The notes under the pieces are model-generated. The model saw nothing but the letters and a program-made list of their open reading frames with translations, was not told the origin of the DNA and did not search any database. The position numbers and the translations under genes were made by a program. This document shows positions 57,044 to 64,000 of a DNA stretch of 64,000 nucleotides, piece after piece (within the stretch, counting starts at the first letter, position 1; every line of letters starts with the position of its first letter). The stretch comes from Legionella israelensis. GTDB taxonomy: Bacteria; Pseudomonadota; Gammaproteobacteria; Legionellales; Legionellaceae. The stretch is taken from the NCBI RefSeq assembly GCF_004571175.1, contig NZ_CP038273.1:2108001-2172000 (forward strand), written 5' to 3'.

Positions 57044-57325
57044 ATGACAACAATCAGTAGTAAGATCGGAGATGCAACAGCTTCTTTGGCCGAGAGTGTC
57101 ACTCAGTCAGTACAAAAATACTTTTCCGAGCTTAATGGCACTGATCCTGTTGATTTATATCAATTTGTTCTGGAAGAGATTGAAACCCCATTATTTCGCG
57201 CAGTTATGGAGCATTGCAAATACAATCAGTCTCGTGCGGCGATTATGTTGGGAATTAGTCGAGGAACTTTGCGCACTAAATTAAGACGTTATTTTGATGA
57301 TAAATACGTTGGAACTCGTGAATAA
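57044..57325 (+). CDS. fis: Fis-family DNA-binding protein
   Basis: 93-residue nucleoid protein. The C-terminal half is the Fis helix-turn-helix (CKYNQSRAAIMLGISRGTLRTKLRRY) given here as YNQSRAAIMLGISRG and TLRTKLRRY. Fis bends DNA and activates growth-related promoters. Legionella carries several Fis paralogues that regulate virulence genes; which one this is cannot be told. GGAGGAG before the ATG at 57044 fixes the start. There is no dusB upstream, unlike the enterobacterial fis operon. Confidence 0.9.
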   Translation: MTTISSKIGDATASLAESVTQSVQKYFSELNGTDPVDLYQFVLEEIETPLFRAVMEHCKYNQSRAAIMLGISRGTLRTKLRRYFDDKYVGTRE

Positions 57326-57333
57326 ATGAATCA

Positions 57334-57473
57334 CTCATGTTAGCAGCACCGTATTTTTTAGAAGATTTGGACGCTTTTTGGAATTTTAAAGTGCAGTTTC
57401 CATGAAGTAAATGAACATTTAAAATTTCAAAATACGTGCAAAGATGCAAAAAGATGAAGCTGAGTAACATGAG
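57334..57473. repeat. Dispersed palindromic element, full-length copy C
   Basis: A ~140-base imperfect palindrome. The left arm begins CTCATGTTAGCAGC and runs to GGAATTTTAAA; the right arm from TTTAAAATTTCAAAATACG ends GCTGAGTAACATGAG. The arms pair along about 55 bases with mismatches around a ~28-base loop. Related to 26749-26823 and 3335-3461. No open frame is present, so it is MITE- or REP-like. Confidence 0.8.
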
Positions 57474-57557
57474 CTAATAAACTGATTTCAAGTACCATAA
57501 GCTCAGGGTAAAATCATATCACTTAAAGCATAAACAATAAGGGCTCACTGCGTTCGA

Positions 57558-57610
57558 AATGACGGCAATTTGGTTTTATTTGGGCGAAGTATGATTTTGC
57601 CCTGCCATAA
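57558..57610 (+). repeat. Dispersed repeat 2, copy at 57.6 kb
   Basis: Matches 52401-52453 closely: AATGACGGCAATTTGG, TTTTATTTGGGCGAAG and TATGATTTTGCCC, with a few substitutions. Located in a non-coding region, same strand as the other copy. Confidence 0.65.
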
Positions 57611-57712
57611 GTTTTATAAAAATTGTATAACAATCTGATATTTATATGTCAGTTAACTTTAATAGCTTAACCTCTGTAGCAACACCGGATTTCAGGCTGG
57701 GAGAAAACCTTG

Positions 57713-57752
57713 CTAAAAAGTGCAGCATAGTAGCCTATGCGACACTTTTTAG
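57713..57752 (-). terminator. Long hairpin downstream of prs
   Basis: 57713-57730 (CTAAAAAGTGCAGCATAG) pairs with 57735-57752 at 16 of 18 positions around a TAGC loop. It lies 3' of prs on the minus strand, about 105 bases past its stop, and the arms carry A/T-runs; it could terminate prs, fis, or both. Confidence 0.55.
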
Positions 57753-57857
57753 TGATGTTTTCCGAAAAAATGAGCGTGATTGTTTCCCGAGCAAGGCTGA
57801 GCATCTGCAACCCATCTGAAAAAGTCGCGATGTCAGTTGGTGATGAGGTAAGTTGAA

Positions 57858-58805
57858 TCACTCACTGAACATTGAGCTAACAGACTCTTCAATATTTACA
57901 CGCTTAATGGCTTGTGCCAGCATATCTGCAAGGCTGACAACTCTTATTTTATGGCATGTTTTTGCTGCTTCGGATAATCGAATGGTGTCAGTGACTACAA
58001 CTTCATCCAAAGACGAGTTATTGATATTGTCTACTGCAGGTCCCGATAATACGGGATGCGTAATATATGCTCTGACGCTGGCAGCTCCATTTTCCTTTAG
58101 TTTGGCAGCAGCCGAGCATAAAGTGCCGGCTGTATCTACAATATCATCTACGATGAGGCAATTGCGTCCTGCCGGGTCGCCAATGATATGCATAACCTCA
58201 GCCTTATTGGGTCCACTGCGTCTTTTATCAATAATGGAGAGTTCGACATCATTTAATCGTTTAGCCATTGCGCGTGCTCTGACCACTCCCCCTACATCAG
58301 GCGAGATAACCATAAGATTTTTTAATTTCTGATTTTTTATATCTTCAATGAGTACCGGGGTTGAATATACGTTATCAACCGGCATATAAAAAAATCCTTG
58401 AATCTGATCGGCGTGAAGATCAACGGTAAGTACACGGCAGATGCCTACGGATGCCATCATGTCTGCCACGACTTTGGCAGTAATAGGTACTCTTGCTGAG
58501 CGCACGCGCCTATCCTGTCGAGCATAACCAAAATAGGGAACCACTGCAGTGATACGGCCAGCAGATGAGCGTCGCAGTGCATCTGCCATGGTCAATAATT
58601 CCATGAGATTGTCATTGGCAGGAGAGCAGGTGGATTGGATAATAAACACATCCTTTCCACGTACATTTTCCAGAATTTCAACCATGGTTTCGCCATCACT
58701 AAAGGTGCCAACAGTAGCTTGGCCCATGGGCATCTGTAGGTGAGAAGAAATTTTTAATGCAAGCTCAGGATTGGCATTGCCGGTAAAGATCATCATTGTG
58801 GACAT
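57858..58805 (-). CDS. prs: Ribose-phosphate pyrophosphokinase
   Basis: Makes PRPP from ribose 5-phosphate and ATP for nucleotide, His and Trp synthesis. The 315-residue enzyme shows [30 protein letters not shown], the flexible-loop [12 protein letters not shown] region and the PRPP-binding motif [13 protein letters not shown]. The start could be one of three nearby ATGs (58805, 58796, 58793). tRNA-Gln lies 177 bases upstream on the same strand, a common gammaproteobacterial neighbour. Confidence 0.97.
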   Translation of the reverse strand: MSTMMIFTGNANPELALKISSHLQMPMGQATVGTFSDGETMVEILENVRGKDVFIIQSTCSPANDNLMELLTMADALRRSSAGRITAVVPYFGYARQDRRVRSARVPITAKVVADMMASVGICRVLTVDLHADQIQGFFYMPVDNVYSTPVLIEDIKNQKLKNLMVISPDVGGVVRARAMAKRLNDVELSIIDKRRSGPNKAEVMHIIGDPAGRNCLIVDDIVDTAGTLCSAAAKLKENGAASVRAYITHPVLSGPAVDNINNSSLDEVVVTDTIRLSEAAKTCHKIRVVSLADMLAQAIKRVNIEESVSSMFSE

Positions 58806-58982
58806 GTGTAAAAAGCCTTAGAGTTCATCAATAACTTAAACACATAGCAGAAGACAGCCAGAAAGTTGTTGTTGTTATTTTTTAGCATTATAGAAAAAAC
58901 GCTTTCTCTCAAGGTATCTTCTGCTGTCTGTTTACTTAAACCTGAGCATCATAAAGACAAAAATCAGGTTAAATTAAGAATC

Positions 58983-59057
58983 TGGCTGGGGTGCTAGGAT
59001 TCGAACCTAGGAATGCAGGGATCAAAACCCTGTGCCTTACCACTTGGCGACACCCCA
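58983..59057 (-). tRNA. tRNA-Gln (anticodon UUG)
   Basis: 75-base cloverleaf on the minus strand. It begins TGGGGTGTCGCC and ends CACCCCAGCCA with encoded CCA. The acceptor stem TGGGGTG pairs with CACCCCA, the anticodon stem CAGGG/CCCTG encloses TTTTGAT with anticodon TTG, and the T arm has CCTAG-GTTCGAA-CTAGG. The U-type first base and weak 1-72 pair fit glutamine tRNAs. Confidence 0.96.
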
Positions 59058-59282
59058 AAATCAGTTATCACACATCGTCCATAATGCAGGAAACCTCCTT
59101 GCGATGTGGTGCATATTTTGCAGCGGATTTTTATGCTTGTCAATGTTCAAAGATAATTTTTTGAACCTTCTGCCGAGTTTTCAAAATAAATAAAAAATTT
59201 AAAAAAATGTTTCTGCTTCCTGCAAAAAAATTCATATCCTGTGGATAAGTCTATTATAAACCATTTGTCAGATGGATGTTGT

Positions 59283-60506
59283 TTAGAAAAACTGGCCCCA
59301 CAAGATATGAATAACTATCAGAAGAATAATAATGACAGGAACAAGCCAGGACATGTATCCTTTATTAATAGGCTTGGCTCCTTTATTTGCATTAACATTA
59401 AGACTGTTCGTATTAACGGAACTGTAAAACGTGTCACGATCAACTACAATGGCTTGAGGAGGAAGCTGTGGTGATTGCGTATTGATGTTGGGTAATTTTT
59501 TTACTGCAGTGCCTATCGCTAAAAACTCAATTAAGCCATTGCCTATCTGATAAACATACGTTTTAATACCAACCACGTCATCTGCGTCTATGACTTTGGC
59601 TTCATCATTGATAATCGCCAGTGCATTTTCTCGTGCATCATACAACAGGCGGGTTAATTCGTTAATTTCGCCGCGCACAAAAGACTTGATGACGGATGTA
59701 ATACCGCCGACCAATCCCAGGGAATAAACCGACGTTCCCAGCAGTAAGCGCAGTGGTATATATCCTTTGCTGGCCATATTCCACATTTCAACATTGGTCA
59801 TGTCACTGCTGATCAGAGTCTGAAGTTTATCGGTGGGGAGTTGGGAGTTGTGTGAAGCTGTTCCTATCATCAGCATTTCATTAACCCCTCCGAATGGCAA
59901 AATAGTAGTTCGAATCCCAAGCACGGCATTGGCACCATGTGTTCTGGCGTGTCCAATAATACGGTTTAAGGCCAAATGACGGGTTTGATTAAAGATTTTG
60001 GAGTATTCTTTAATTTCACCACGCCCCAAAGTTTTCAAACTACCGAGAAGTCCTCGTCCTACTCCCATTGAATAAGCCACATTGCCAAAAGCAAAGCAGA
60101 TAGGCTTGTAACCGGCATCTAATTGTGCGTACAGTTCCTGACCGTCATCCGAGGTGGAAAATTTGTTATTGAAATTCGTTTTGTCCGCGTGTATGGCTGA
60201 GCCAATGGTAAGAAACTCCACATTCGATCCATGAAAGATGATCTGGCTGGTCACGCCTGTGATCCCTGTTGCCTTTTGACTGACCGCTTCTTGCAACATT
60301 CGTTGATAGGCGCTCTTGCGTCCTTCTTCTATCCACTGGGTAATTTGTTTTAATTCGCCACCCATGATCGCTTTCAACCCGGAACCCACGCTGCCGAGCA
60401 GGCCTAGAGAATGAACGCTGTTACCAACTACAATATTTCCTGGAGCATATCCTTTTTCGGCAAGGCAATAAATTTCGTTTCCAGATAACCCCGTCGTTAC
60501 CGTCAT
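59283..60506 (-). CDS. Triple YbjQ-domain protein with C-terminal membrane anchor
   Basis: 407-residue protein made of three tandem copies of a ~87-residue YbjQ/heavy-metal-binding-like domain at about 19-105, 132-217 and 248-334. Each repeat opens GY.P, has a small-residue (Y/H)S(L/M)G motif, then GE(L/I/I) with a helical segment, and ends IG(S/T)A. A Pro/Asn-rich linker leads to a terminal hydrophobic helix (~385-407). Single-domain YbjQ proteins form pentamers of unclear function. No signal peptide is seen, so it should be tail-anchored facing the cytosol. It lies directly downstream of lolB (21 bases), where ispE is often found. Confidence 0.8.
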   Translation of the reverse strand: MTVTTGLSGNEIYCLAEKGYAPGNIVVGNSVHSLGLLGSVGSGLKAIMGGELKQITQWIEEGRKSAYQRMLQEAVSQKATGITGVTSQIIFHGSNVEFLTIGSAIHADKTNFNNKFSTSDDGQELYAQLDAGYKPICFAFGNVAYSMGVGRGLLGSLKTLGRGEIKEYSKIFNQTRHLALNRIIGHARTHGANAVLGIRTTILPFGGVNEMLMIGTASHNSQLPTDKLQTLISSDMTNVEMWNMASKGYIPLRLLLGTSVYSLGLVGGITSVIKSFVRGEINELTRLLYDARENALAIINDEAKVIDADDVVGIKTYVYQIGNGLIEFLAIGTAVKKLPNINTQSPQLPPQAIVVDRDTFYSSVNTNSLNVNANKGAKPINKGYMSWLVPVIIILLIVIHILWGQFF

Positions 60507-60527
60507 GACATGCTCCTTTATAGCGCT

Positions 60528-61154
60528 TTATATCTTCCAGCTTCTTATGACCAGTTTGATTGATAGTCCATGGCCCTGTAAGTAGATTTTACTGGGTAGA
60601 TCTTTCCCTTTCACTGAAGTATAGCGAGCATAATTGATGACATAACCTCCTTGTTTTAATTGGCTTAAGTGATTATACCGGTCGCGTTTTTCCCCTTGTA
60701 CCGACCCAGGTGCAGGAAGTCCTCTTACCCAATAATAAAGATTATTAACGGGGAGACGGATACCGGTCTGCTTCAGCAGTAATTCGCTTGCGTTACGGGA
60801 ACTTGCTGTTTTTGGTCCATCTCGATAGGTGACAGTACCGCCTTTTTTTTCAATGATGACGGTTCCGCTTCCTAAAGGTCCAAAGAGGCGCATTTGATAA
60901 TTGTTTATGCCTCTCTGTAGCCAGTTGAGAGAAGCCGACCAGGCTTTATTTTTGCTTTTTGCTGCCATGGCGCCGGAGATTTCCCAAGAGGAGACCTTGG
61001 CTGTTTCTCTTTCTTGTTCAGCCACAGGTTTAGCTTCAACAGCTTTAGCCTCATCATCAACCGGCAGTTCGGAAGCAGCGCGTGGATGGGGAGCACAAGC
61101 CGCTAAAAGGAAGAAAAACAATACCGATATTATTTTTATTATTTTCGTTAACAT
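60528..61154 (-). CDS. lolB: Outer-membrane lipoprotein LolB
   Basis: 208-residue lipoprotein that receives lipoproteins from LolA and inserts them in the outer membrane. The signal peptide ends in the lipobox LLAAC (Cys at ~19-20 of this start). The mature protein has an acidic linker, then WEISGAMAAKSKNKAWSASLNW, MRLFGPLGSGTVIIE and LYYWVRGLPAPG, all typical of LolB. The frame is open to 61217, but the ATG at 61154 gives the correct lipoprotein N-terminus. Confidence 0.88.
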   Translation of the reverse strand: MLTKIIKIISVLFFFLLAACAPHPRAASELPVDDEAKAVEAKPVAEQERETAKVSSWEISGAMAAKSKNKAWSASLNWLQRGINNYQMRLFGPLGSGTVIIEKKGGTVTYRDGPKTASSRNASELLLKQTGIRLPVNNLYYWVRGLPAPGSVQGEKRDRYNHLSQLKQGGYVINYARYTSVKGKDLPSKIYLQGHGLSIKLVIRSWKI

Positions 61155-61399
61155 GATGATTATTCCTTTTTGTTTGTCATTTTTTCCATTAACACGTGCC
61201 GGGGAATCTGAATCCAACGAATTTTCTTTTTATCTTTTGCTATCGCCATTTTTAGATGACAAAAGATGGATGCCTGAAAAACCGCAGCATTTTAAAACAG
61301 CTTATCAGAACTAAATGGAAATTACCTTTAGTAAGATAATATAGTTTTTCTTAATACAATACGCTAGACTGTTTTTACAAATATTTATCCGTTAATGAT

Positions 61400-61879
61400 A
61401 TGAAACAAAAAGTAATTTATCCAGGCACTTTTGACCCGGTAACTAACGGTCATATTGATATCATCAAGCGTGCAGCAAAACTTTTTCCCGAGATGGTGAT
61501 TGGAGTGGCAAGTAATCGGGCTAAACAACCCTTTTTCCCTTTACAAACGCGAATAAGACTGGTTGAGGAATCGCTTAAAGAACTGACATCTGTCGTTGTG
61601 GTGGGATTTGATTGTCTGCTTATTGATTTTGTAAAACAGCAGAAGGCAAGCATTATATTACGTGGTCTGCGAGCTGTTTCCGATTTTGAGTATGAATTTC
61701 AATTAGCGGGTATGAACCGTAAGCTGTCTCGCCATATTGAGACCATCTTTTTGACTCCCTCAGAAGATTTAATGTTTATCTCCTCGACGTTAGTGCGTGA
61801 AATTGCTTTACTGGGTGGAGATGTATCACAATTTGTTCCTGAAAATGTCGTGCAAGCTTTAAAAGAAAAAGTCCGCTAG
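61400..61879 (+). CDS. coaD: Phosphopantetheine adenylyltransferase
   Basis: Penultimate step of CoA synthesis. The 159-residue enzyme shows the nucleotidyltransferase motifs [16 protein letters not shown] (T/HxGH) and [22 protein letters not shown] (ISSTxxR). It starts with ATG at 61400 and is followed four bases later by ggt on the same strand. Confidence 0.97.
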   Translation: MKQKVIYPGTFDPVTNGHIDIIKRAAKLFPEMVIGVASNRAKQPFFPLQTRIRLVEESLKELTSVVVVGFDCLLIDFVKQQKASIILRGLRAVSDFEYEFQLAGMNRKLSRHIETIFLTPSEDLMFISSTLVREIALLGGDVSQFVPENVVQALKEKVR

Positions 61880-61883
61880 TCCC

Positions 61884-63602
61884 ATGAACCTTATACGTAT
61901 TTGTTATGTCGCATTTATCCTTTTCTCTCAATGGCTGTTTGCCGGATCATACGATGATATTCCCCCAGGGTATGCAGTAGCCAGTGCTCATCCTCTGGCA
62001 ACCCAGGCGGGGCTTGACGTTTTAAAACAAGGCGGTAATGCTTTTGATGCTGCAATTGCTGTGGCCTCTGTCTTGGGTGTTGTGGCACCTTATCATTCTG
62101 GTCTCGGCGGTGGGGGATTCTGGCTGTTGCATGATGCGAGGACTCACAAAAATATTTTTATTGACGGAAGAGAAGTAGCGCCTCTTGCAGCTAAAAAAGA
62201 TATGTTTTTGGCAAAAGATGGACAAGTGATTAAAGATTTATCTCTTAATGGTGGATTGGCTGCGGCTATTCCTGGCCAACCTGCAGCAATGGCTTATATT
62301 GCTTCTCATTATGGGCGCTTTCCATTGTCTCGATCTTTGGCAGCTGCAATTAAACTGGCAGATGATGGATTCATTGTTGATCATCAGTTTTGGTCATTCA
62401 GCACCATGAGAGACAGGTTAAAGCAGCTTAGACGCTATCCTGCAACGGGAAAAATATTTTTAAATCATGGCAACCCCTATCAGCCTGGAGAACGATTGAT
62501 ACAATCTGATCTGGCAAAAACTTTAAGGACATTTGCTAAAAAGGGTCATGCGGGTTTTTATGAAGGCATTGTTGCAGAAAAACTGGTCAAAGGTATTAAC
62601 CAGGAAGGAGGAGTCTGGGCATTAAAAGATCTGAAAAACTACCAGGTTAAAATACGCAAGCCCTTGCAGGGTGTTTATCAAAACATGCGGATTATCACGG
62701 CTCCACCACCCTCTGCCGGCGGTGTTTCATTATTGGTTATGCTTAATATTTTGACAAATTACCCCTTGCAGTCTTTTTCGAAGGCACAATGGGTACATCA
62801 TTTGGTTGAAGCCATGCGCCTTGCCTATTGGCAGCGCTTTCAATATTTAGGTGATCCTGATTTTGTTAATATTCCACTGGACAGACTTTTATCAGAGAAA
62901 AATGCTCAATGGCTGACAACTTTTATTCAACCCGATAAGGCGACGGCAAGTCAGTTATTACCCAATGCTGTTCGAGAAAAAAATATGAGGGGAAATACAA
63001 CACATATCTCAGTGATCGATGCAGAAGGAAATCTTGTTGCTGCAACTTTGACAGTGAATTATATTTTCGGCTCCGGCGTCATTGCTGAAGGAACAGGGGT
63101 TTTGCTGAACGATGAAATGGATGATTTTTCTTCAAAGACTGGAGTAAAAAATGTGTTTGGCCTTGTAGGCAATGCAGCAAATAGTATTGCTCCAGGTAAA
63201 CGACCCGTATCCAGCATGACACCTACATTTCTCGAAATGCCTGGGCGCTTAGCCATCTTTGGTACGCCGGGCGGAAGCAGAATACCCACCATGATGCTTT
63301 TAGGAACATTGCAGTTTCACAAAGATCATGGCGCCATTTCGATGGTTTCAGCAATGCGCTTTCATCATCAATATTTGCCTGACTGGTTACAGTTTGAGCC
63401 TGATACATTTCCCAGCTCTTTGCAAAACGAATTGAAAAACATGGGTTATAAGTTGGTGCCTTTATTTCAATATTATGGTGATATGCAAGCCATTACCTGG
63501 GACAAGAAAAATCATCTGCTTACAGCAGCTTCTGATCCGAGGCATATAGGGCTTGCCGTAGCAGTGACGAGTCGCATGGAAGGATATGGGGTTAATTATT
63601 AA
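61884..63602 (+). CDS. ggt: Gamma-glutamyltransferase
   Basis: 572-residue periplasmic enzyme, made as a proenzyme that cleaves itself before the catalytic Thr. A signal peptide (~1-21, ending FAG-SYD) is followed by the large-subunit region with GGNAFDAAIAVASVLGVV and GLGGGGF. The new N-terminal Thr is T372 in RGNTTHISVIDAEGN, and GEMDDF-like NDEMDDF with RPVSSMTPT completes the glutamyl site. It hydrolyses or transfers gamma-glutamyl groups from glutathione. Four bases after coaD, so probably co-transcribed. Confidence 0.95.
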   Translation: MNLIRICYVAFILFSQWLFAGSYDDIPPGYAVASAHPLATQAGLDVLKQGGNAFDAAIAVASVLGVVAPYHSGLGGGGFWLLHDARTHKNIFIDGREVAPLAAKKDMFLAKDGQVIKDLSLNGGLAAAIPGQPAAMAYIASHYGRFPLSRSLAAAIKLADDGFIVDHQFWSFSTMRDRLKQLRRYPATGKIFLNHGNPYQPGERLIQSDLAKTLRTFAKKGHAGFYEGIVAEKLVKGINQEGGVWALKDLKNYQVKIRKPLQGVYQNMRIITAPPPSAGGVSLLVMLNILTNYPLQSFSKAQWVHHLVEAMRLAYWQRFQYLGDPDFVNIPLDRLLSEKNAQWLTTFIQPDKATASQLLPNAVREKNMRGNTTHISVIDAEGNLVAATLTVNYIFGSGVIAEGTGVLLNDEMDDFSSKTGVKNVFGLVGNAANSIAPGKRPVSSMTPTFLEMPGRLAIFGTPGGSRIPTMMLLGTLQFHKDHGAISMVSAMRFHHQYLPDWLQFEPDTFPSSLQNELKNMGYKLVPLFQYYGDMQAITWDKKNHLLTAASDPRHIGLAVAVTSRMEGYGVNY

Positions 63603-63627
63603 CCGGTATTTTCGAGCGCATTCTAAT

Positions 63628-64000
63628 TTATTCTTCAGAGGAATTTTTTTTTTCACCAGCTAAAGTTCGAATTTCTTTATGAACTTTACTGATCAGTTTT
63701 TCTTTATTTTCCATAGAGTATTCTGAGGTATTAATTGGCTTTCCAATATGAATTTCTGCTGTTCGGTTAATGTTAAAACGATAAGTTCGCGCAGGCAGGA
63801 TATCAAAAGCACCACGAATACCTATAGGGATAATGGTTGCTTTTGCCTCTATTGCGGTGATAAAACCGCCTTTTTTGAATTTCGCCACTTTACCGTCTTT
63901 TGAACGTGTACCTTCCGGAGCAATCCACATCACAATACCGCTTTCCATCAGTTTTTTCATGTAAGCCAAATCTTTAATGGCCTGATGGCGGTTTTTTCGA
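63628..64000 (-). CDS. 1-acylglycerol-3-phosphate acyltransferase (PlsC-like), 5' part cut by window edge
   Basis: The C-terminal 124 residues of a PlsC-family acyltransferase are present; the frame stays open to base 64000, with RKNRHQAIKDLAYM at the edge. The glycerophosphate-binding motif WIAPEGTRSKDGKV and the IPIGIRG block are intact, while the catalytic HxxxxD box lies outside the window. It converges on ggt. It should acylate lysophosphatidic acid in phospholipid synthesis. Confidence 0.88.
   Translation of the reverse strand, partial: RKNRHQAIKDLAYMKKLMESGIVMWIAPEGTRSKDGKVAKFKKGGFITAIEAKATIIPIGIRGAFDILPARTYRFNINRTAEIHIGKPINTSEYSMENKEKLISKVHKEIRTLAGEKKNSSEE

Larger units (their letters stand above)
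57326..57857. other. Non-coding region rich in repeats between fis and prs
   Basis: About 530 bases between convergent genes. It holds palindromic element C (57334-57473), dispersed repeat 2 (57558-57610) and a long hairpin (57713-57752). A 64-codon minus-strand frame (57667-57861) crosses the hairpin and has no independent support. Confidence 0.65.

Noticed and set aside
57667-57861. 64-codon minus-strand frame overlapping the prs stop
   Set aside because: It crosses a long hairpin, uses a GTG start without a clear ribosome site and has no family likeness; treated as structure rather than a gene.
1-64000. CRISPR array, prophage or integrative element
   Set aside because: No regularly spaced direct repeats, integrase, phage structural genes or attachment duplications were seen; tRNA-Gln has no downstream partial copy in the window.

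Overview
The window reads as a chromosomal segment of a Legionella species or a very close relative. It is AT-rich (roughly 40% GC by eye) and carries gammaproteobacterial housekeeping operons. The genus call rests on two genes flanking the TCA-cycle block: a 208-residue LvgA-like protein (Dot/Icm coupling-complex adaptor) and a LetE-like transmission trait enhancer. A eukaryotic-type Ser/Thr kinase with a membrane tail and two large orphan proteins of effector-like character agree with it. The genus and effector statements are inferences from recalled protein families; no database search was run.

Layout. 1-3.3 kb: thrS-infC-rpmI-rplT with a non-canonical AUU start on infC and a terminator. 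3.5-8.8 kb: pheS, pheT, ihfA and a thioredoxin-like ferredoxin gene, then rplM-rpsI with a strong terminator. 8.8-15 kb: accessory genes (fatty acid desaturase, an orphan 308-residue protein, secreted adenosine deaminase, membrane adenylate cyclase, metallo-beta-lactamase-fold hydrolase). 15-19.1 kb: a minus-strand cluster of patatin lipase, DoxX-DoxX-NDH-2 fusion and acetoacetate decarboxylase. 19.1-23.3 kb: gpmI-envC-ctpA. 23.5-28.3 kb: stand-alone biotin carboxylase, orphan effector-like protein, ExoD, Ser/Thr kinase. 28.5-30.7 kb: a glutathione transferase gene split by a complete IS256-family element whose terminal repeats and 8-bp target duplication can be read. 30.8-35.9 kb: PfpI/DJ-1 protein, a DUF1328 micro-protein, a small His/Lys-rich protein, panB-panC, an alpha/beta hydrolase and zapE. 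36-38.8 kb: Fur box and feoABC. 38.8-51.4 kb: lvgA, RDD protein, sdhCDAB, sucABCD, pdxH, letE. 51.5-57.3 kb: SseB-like protein, MFS transporter, MscS channel, DUF945 protein, fis. 57.8-64 kb: prs, tRNA-Gln, a triple-YbjQ membrane protein, lolB, coaD, ggt and the edge of a plsC-like gene.

How the genes work together. Translation genes (two tRNA synthetases, IF3, L35, L20, L13, S9), DNA-architectural regulators (IhfA, Fis) and the succinate/2-oxoglutarate half of the TCA cycle dominate. PdxH, PanBC, CoaD and Prs supply cofactors and nucleotide precursors. FeoABC imports Fe(II) under likely Fur control. LvgA and LetE tie the TCA neighbourhood to secretion and transmission functions.

The less ordinary signals are mostly non-coding or architectural. 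They are the IS insertion that gives a truncated gene an IS-derived start, a dispersed family of long imperfect palindromes (three copies plus a fragment), a second dispersed repeat, a 25-bp perfect hairpin embracing a stop codon, a three-repeat YbjQ protein where ispE is often found, an E/K-rich linker in SucB, and separated pheS/pheT and sucC/sucD pairs. No CRISPR array, prophage or obvious new multi-gene system was found.
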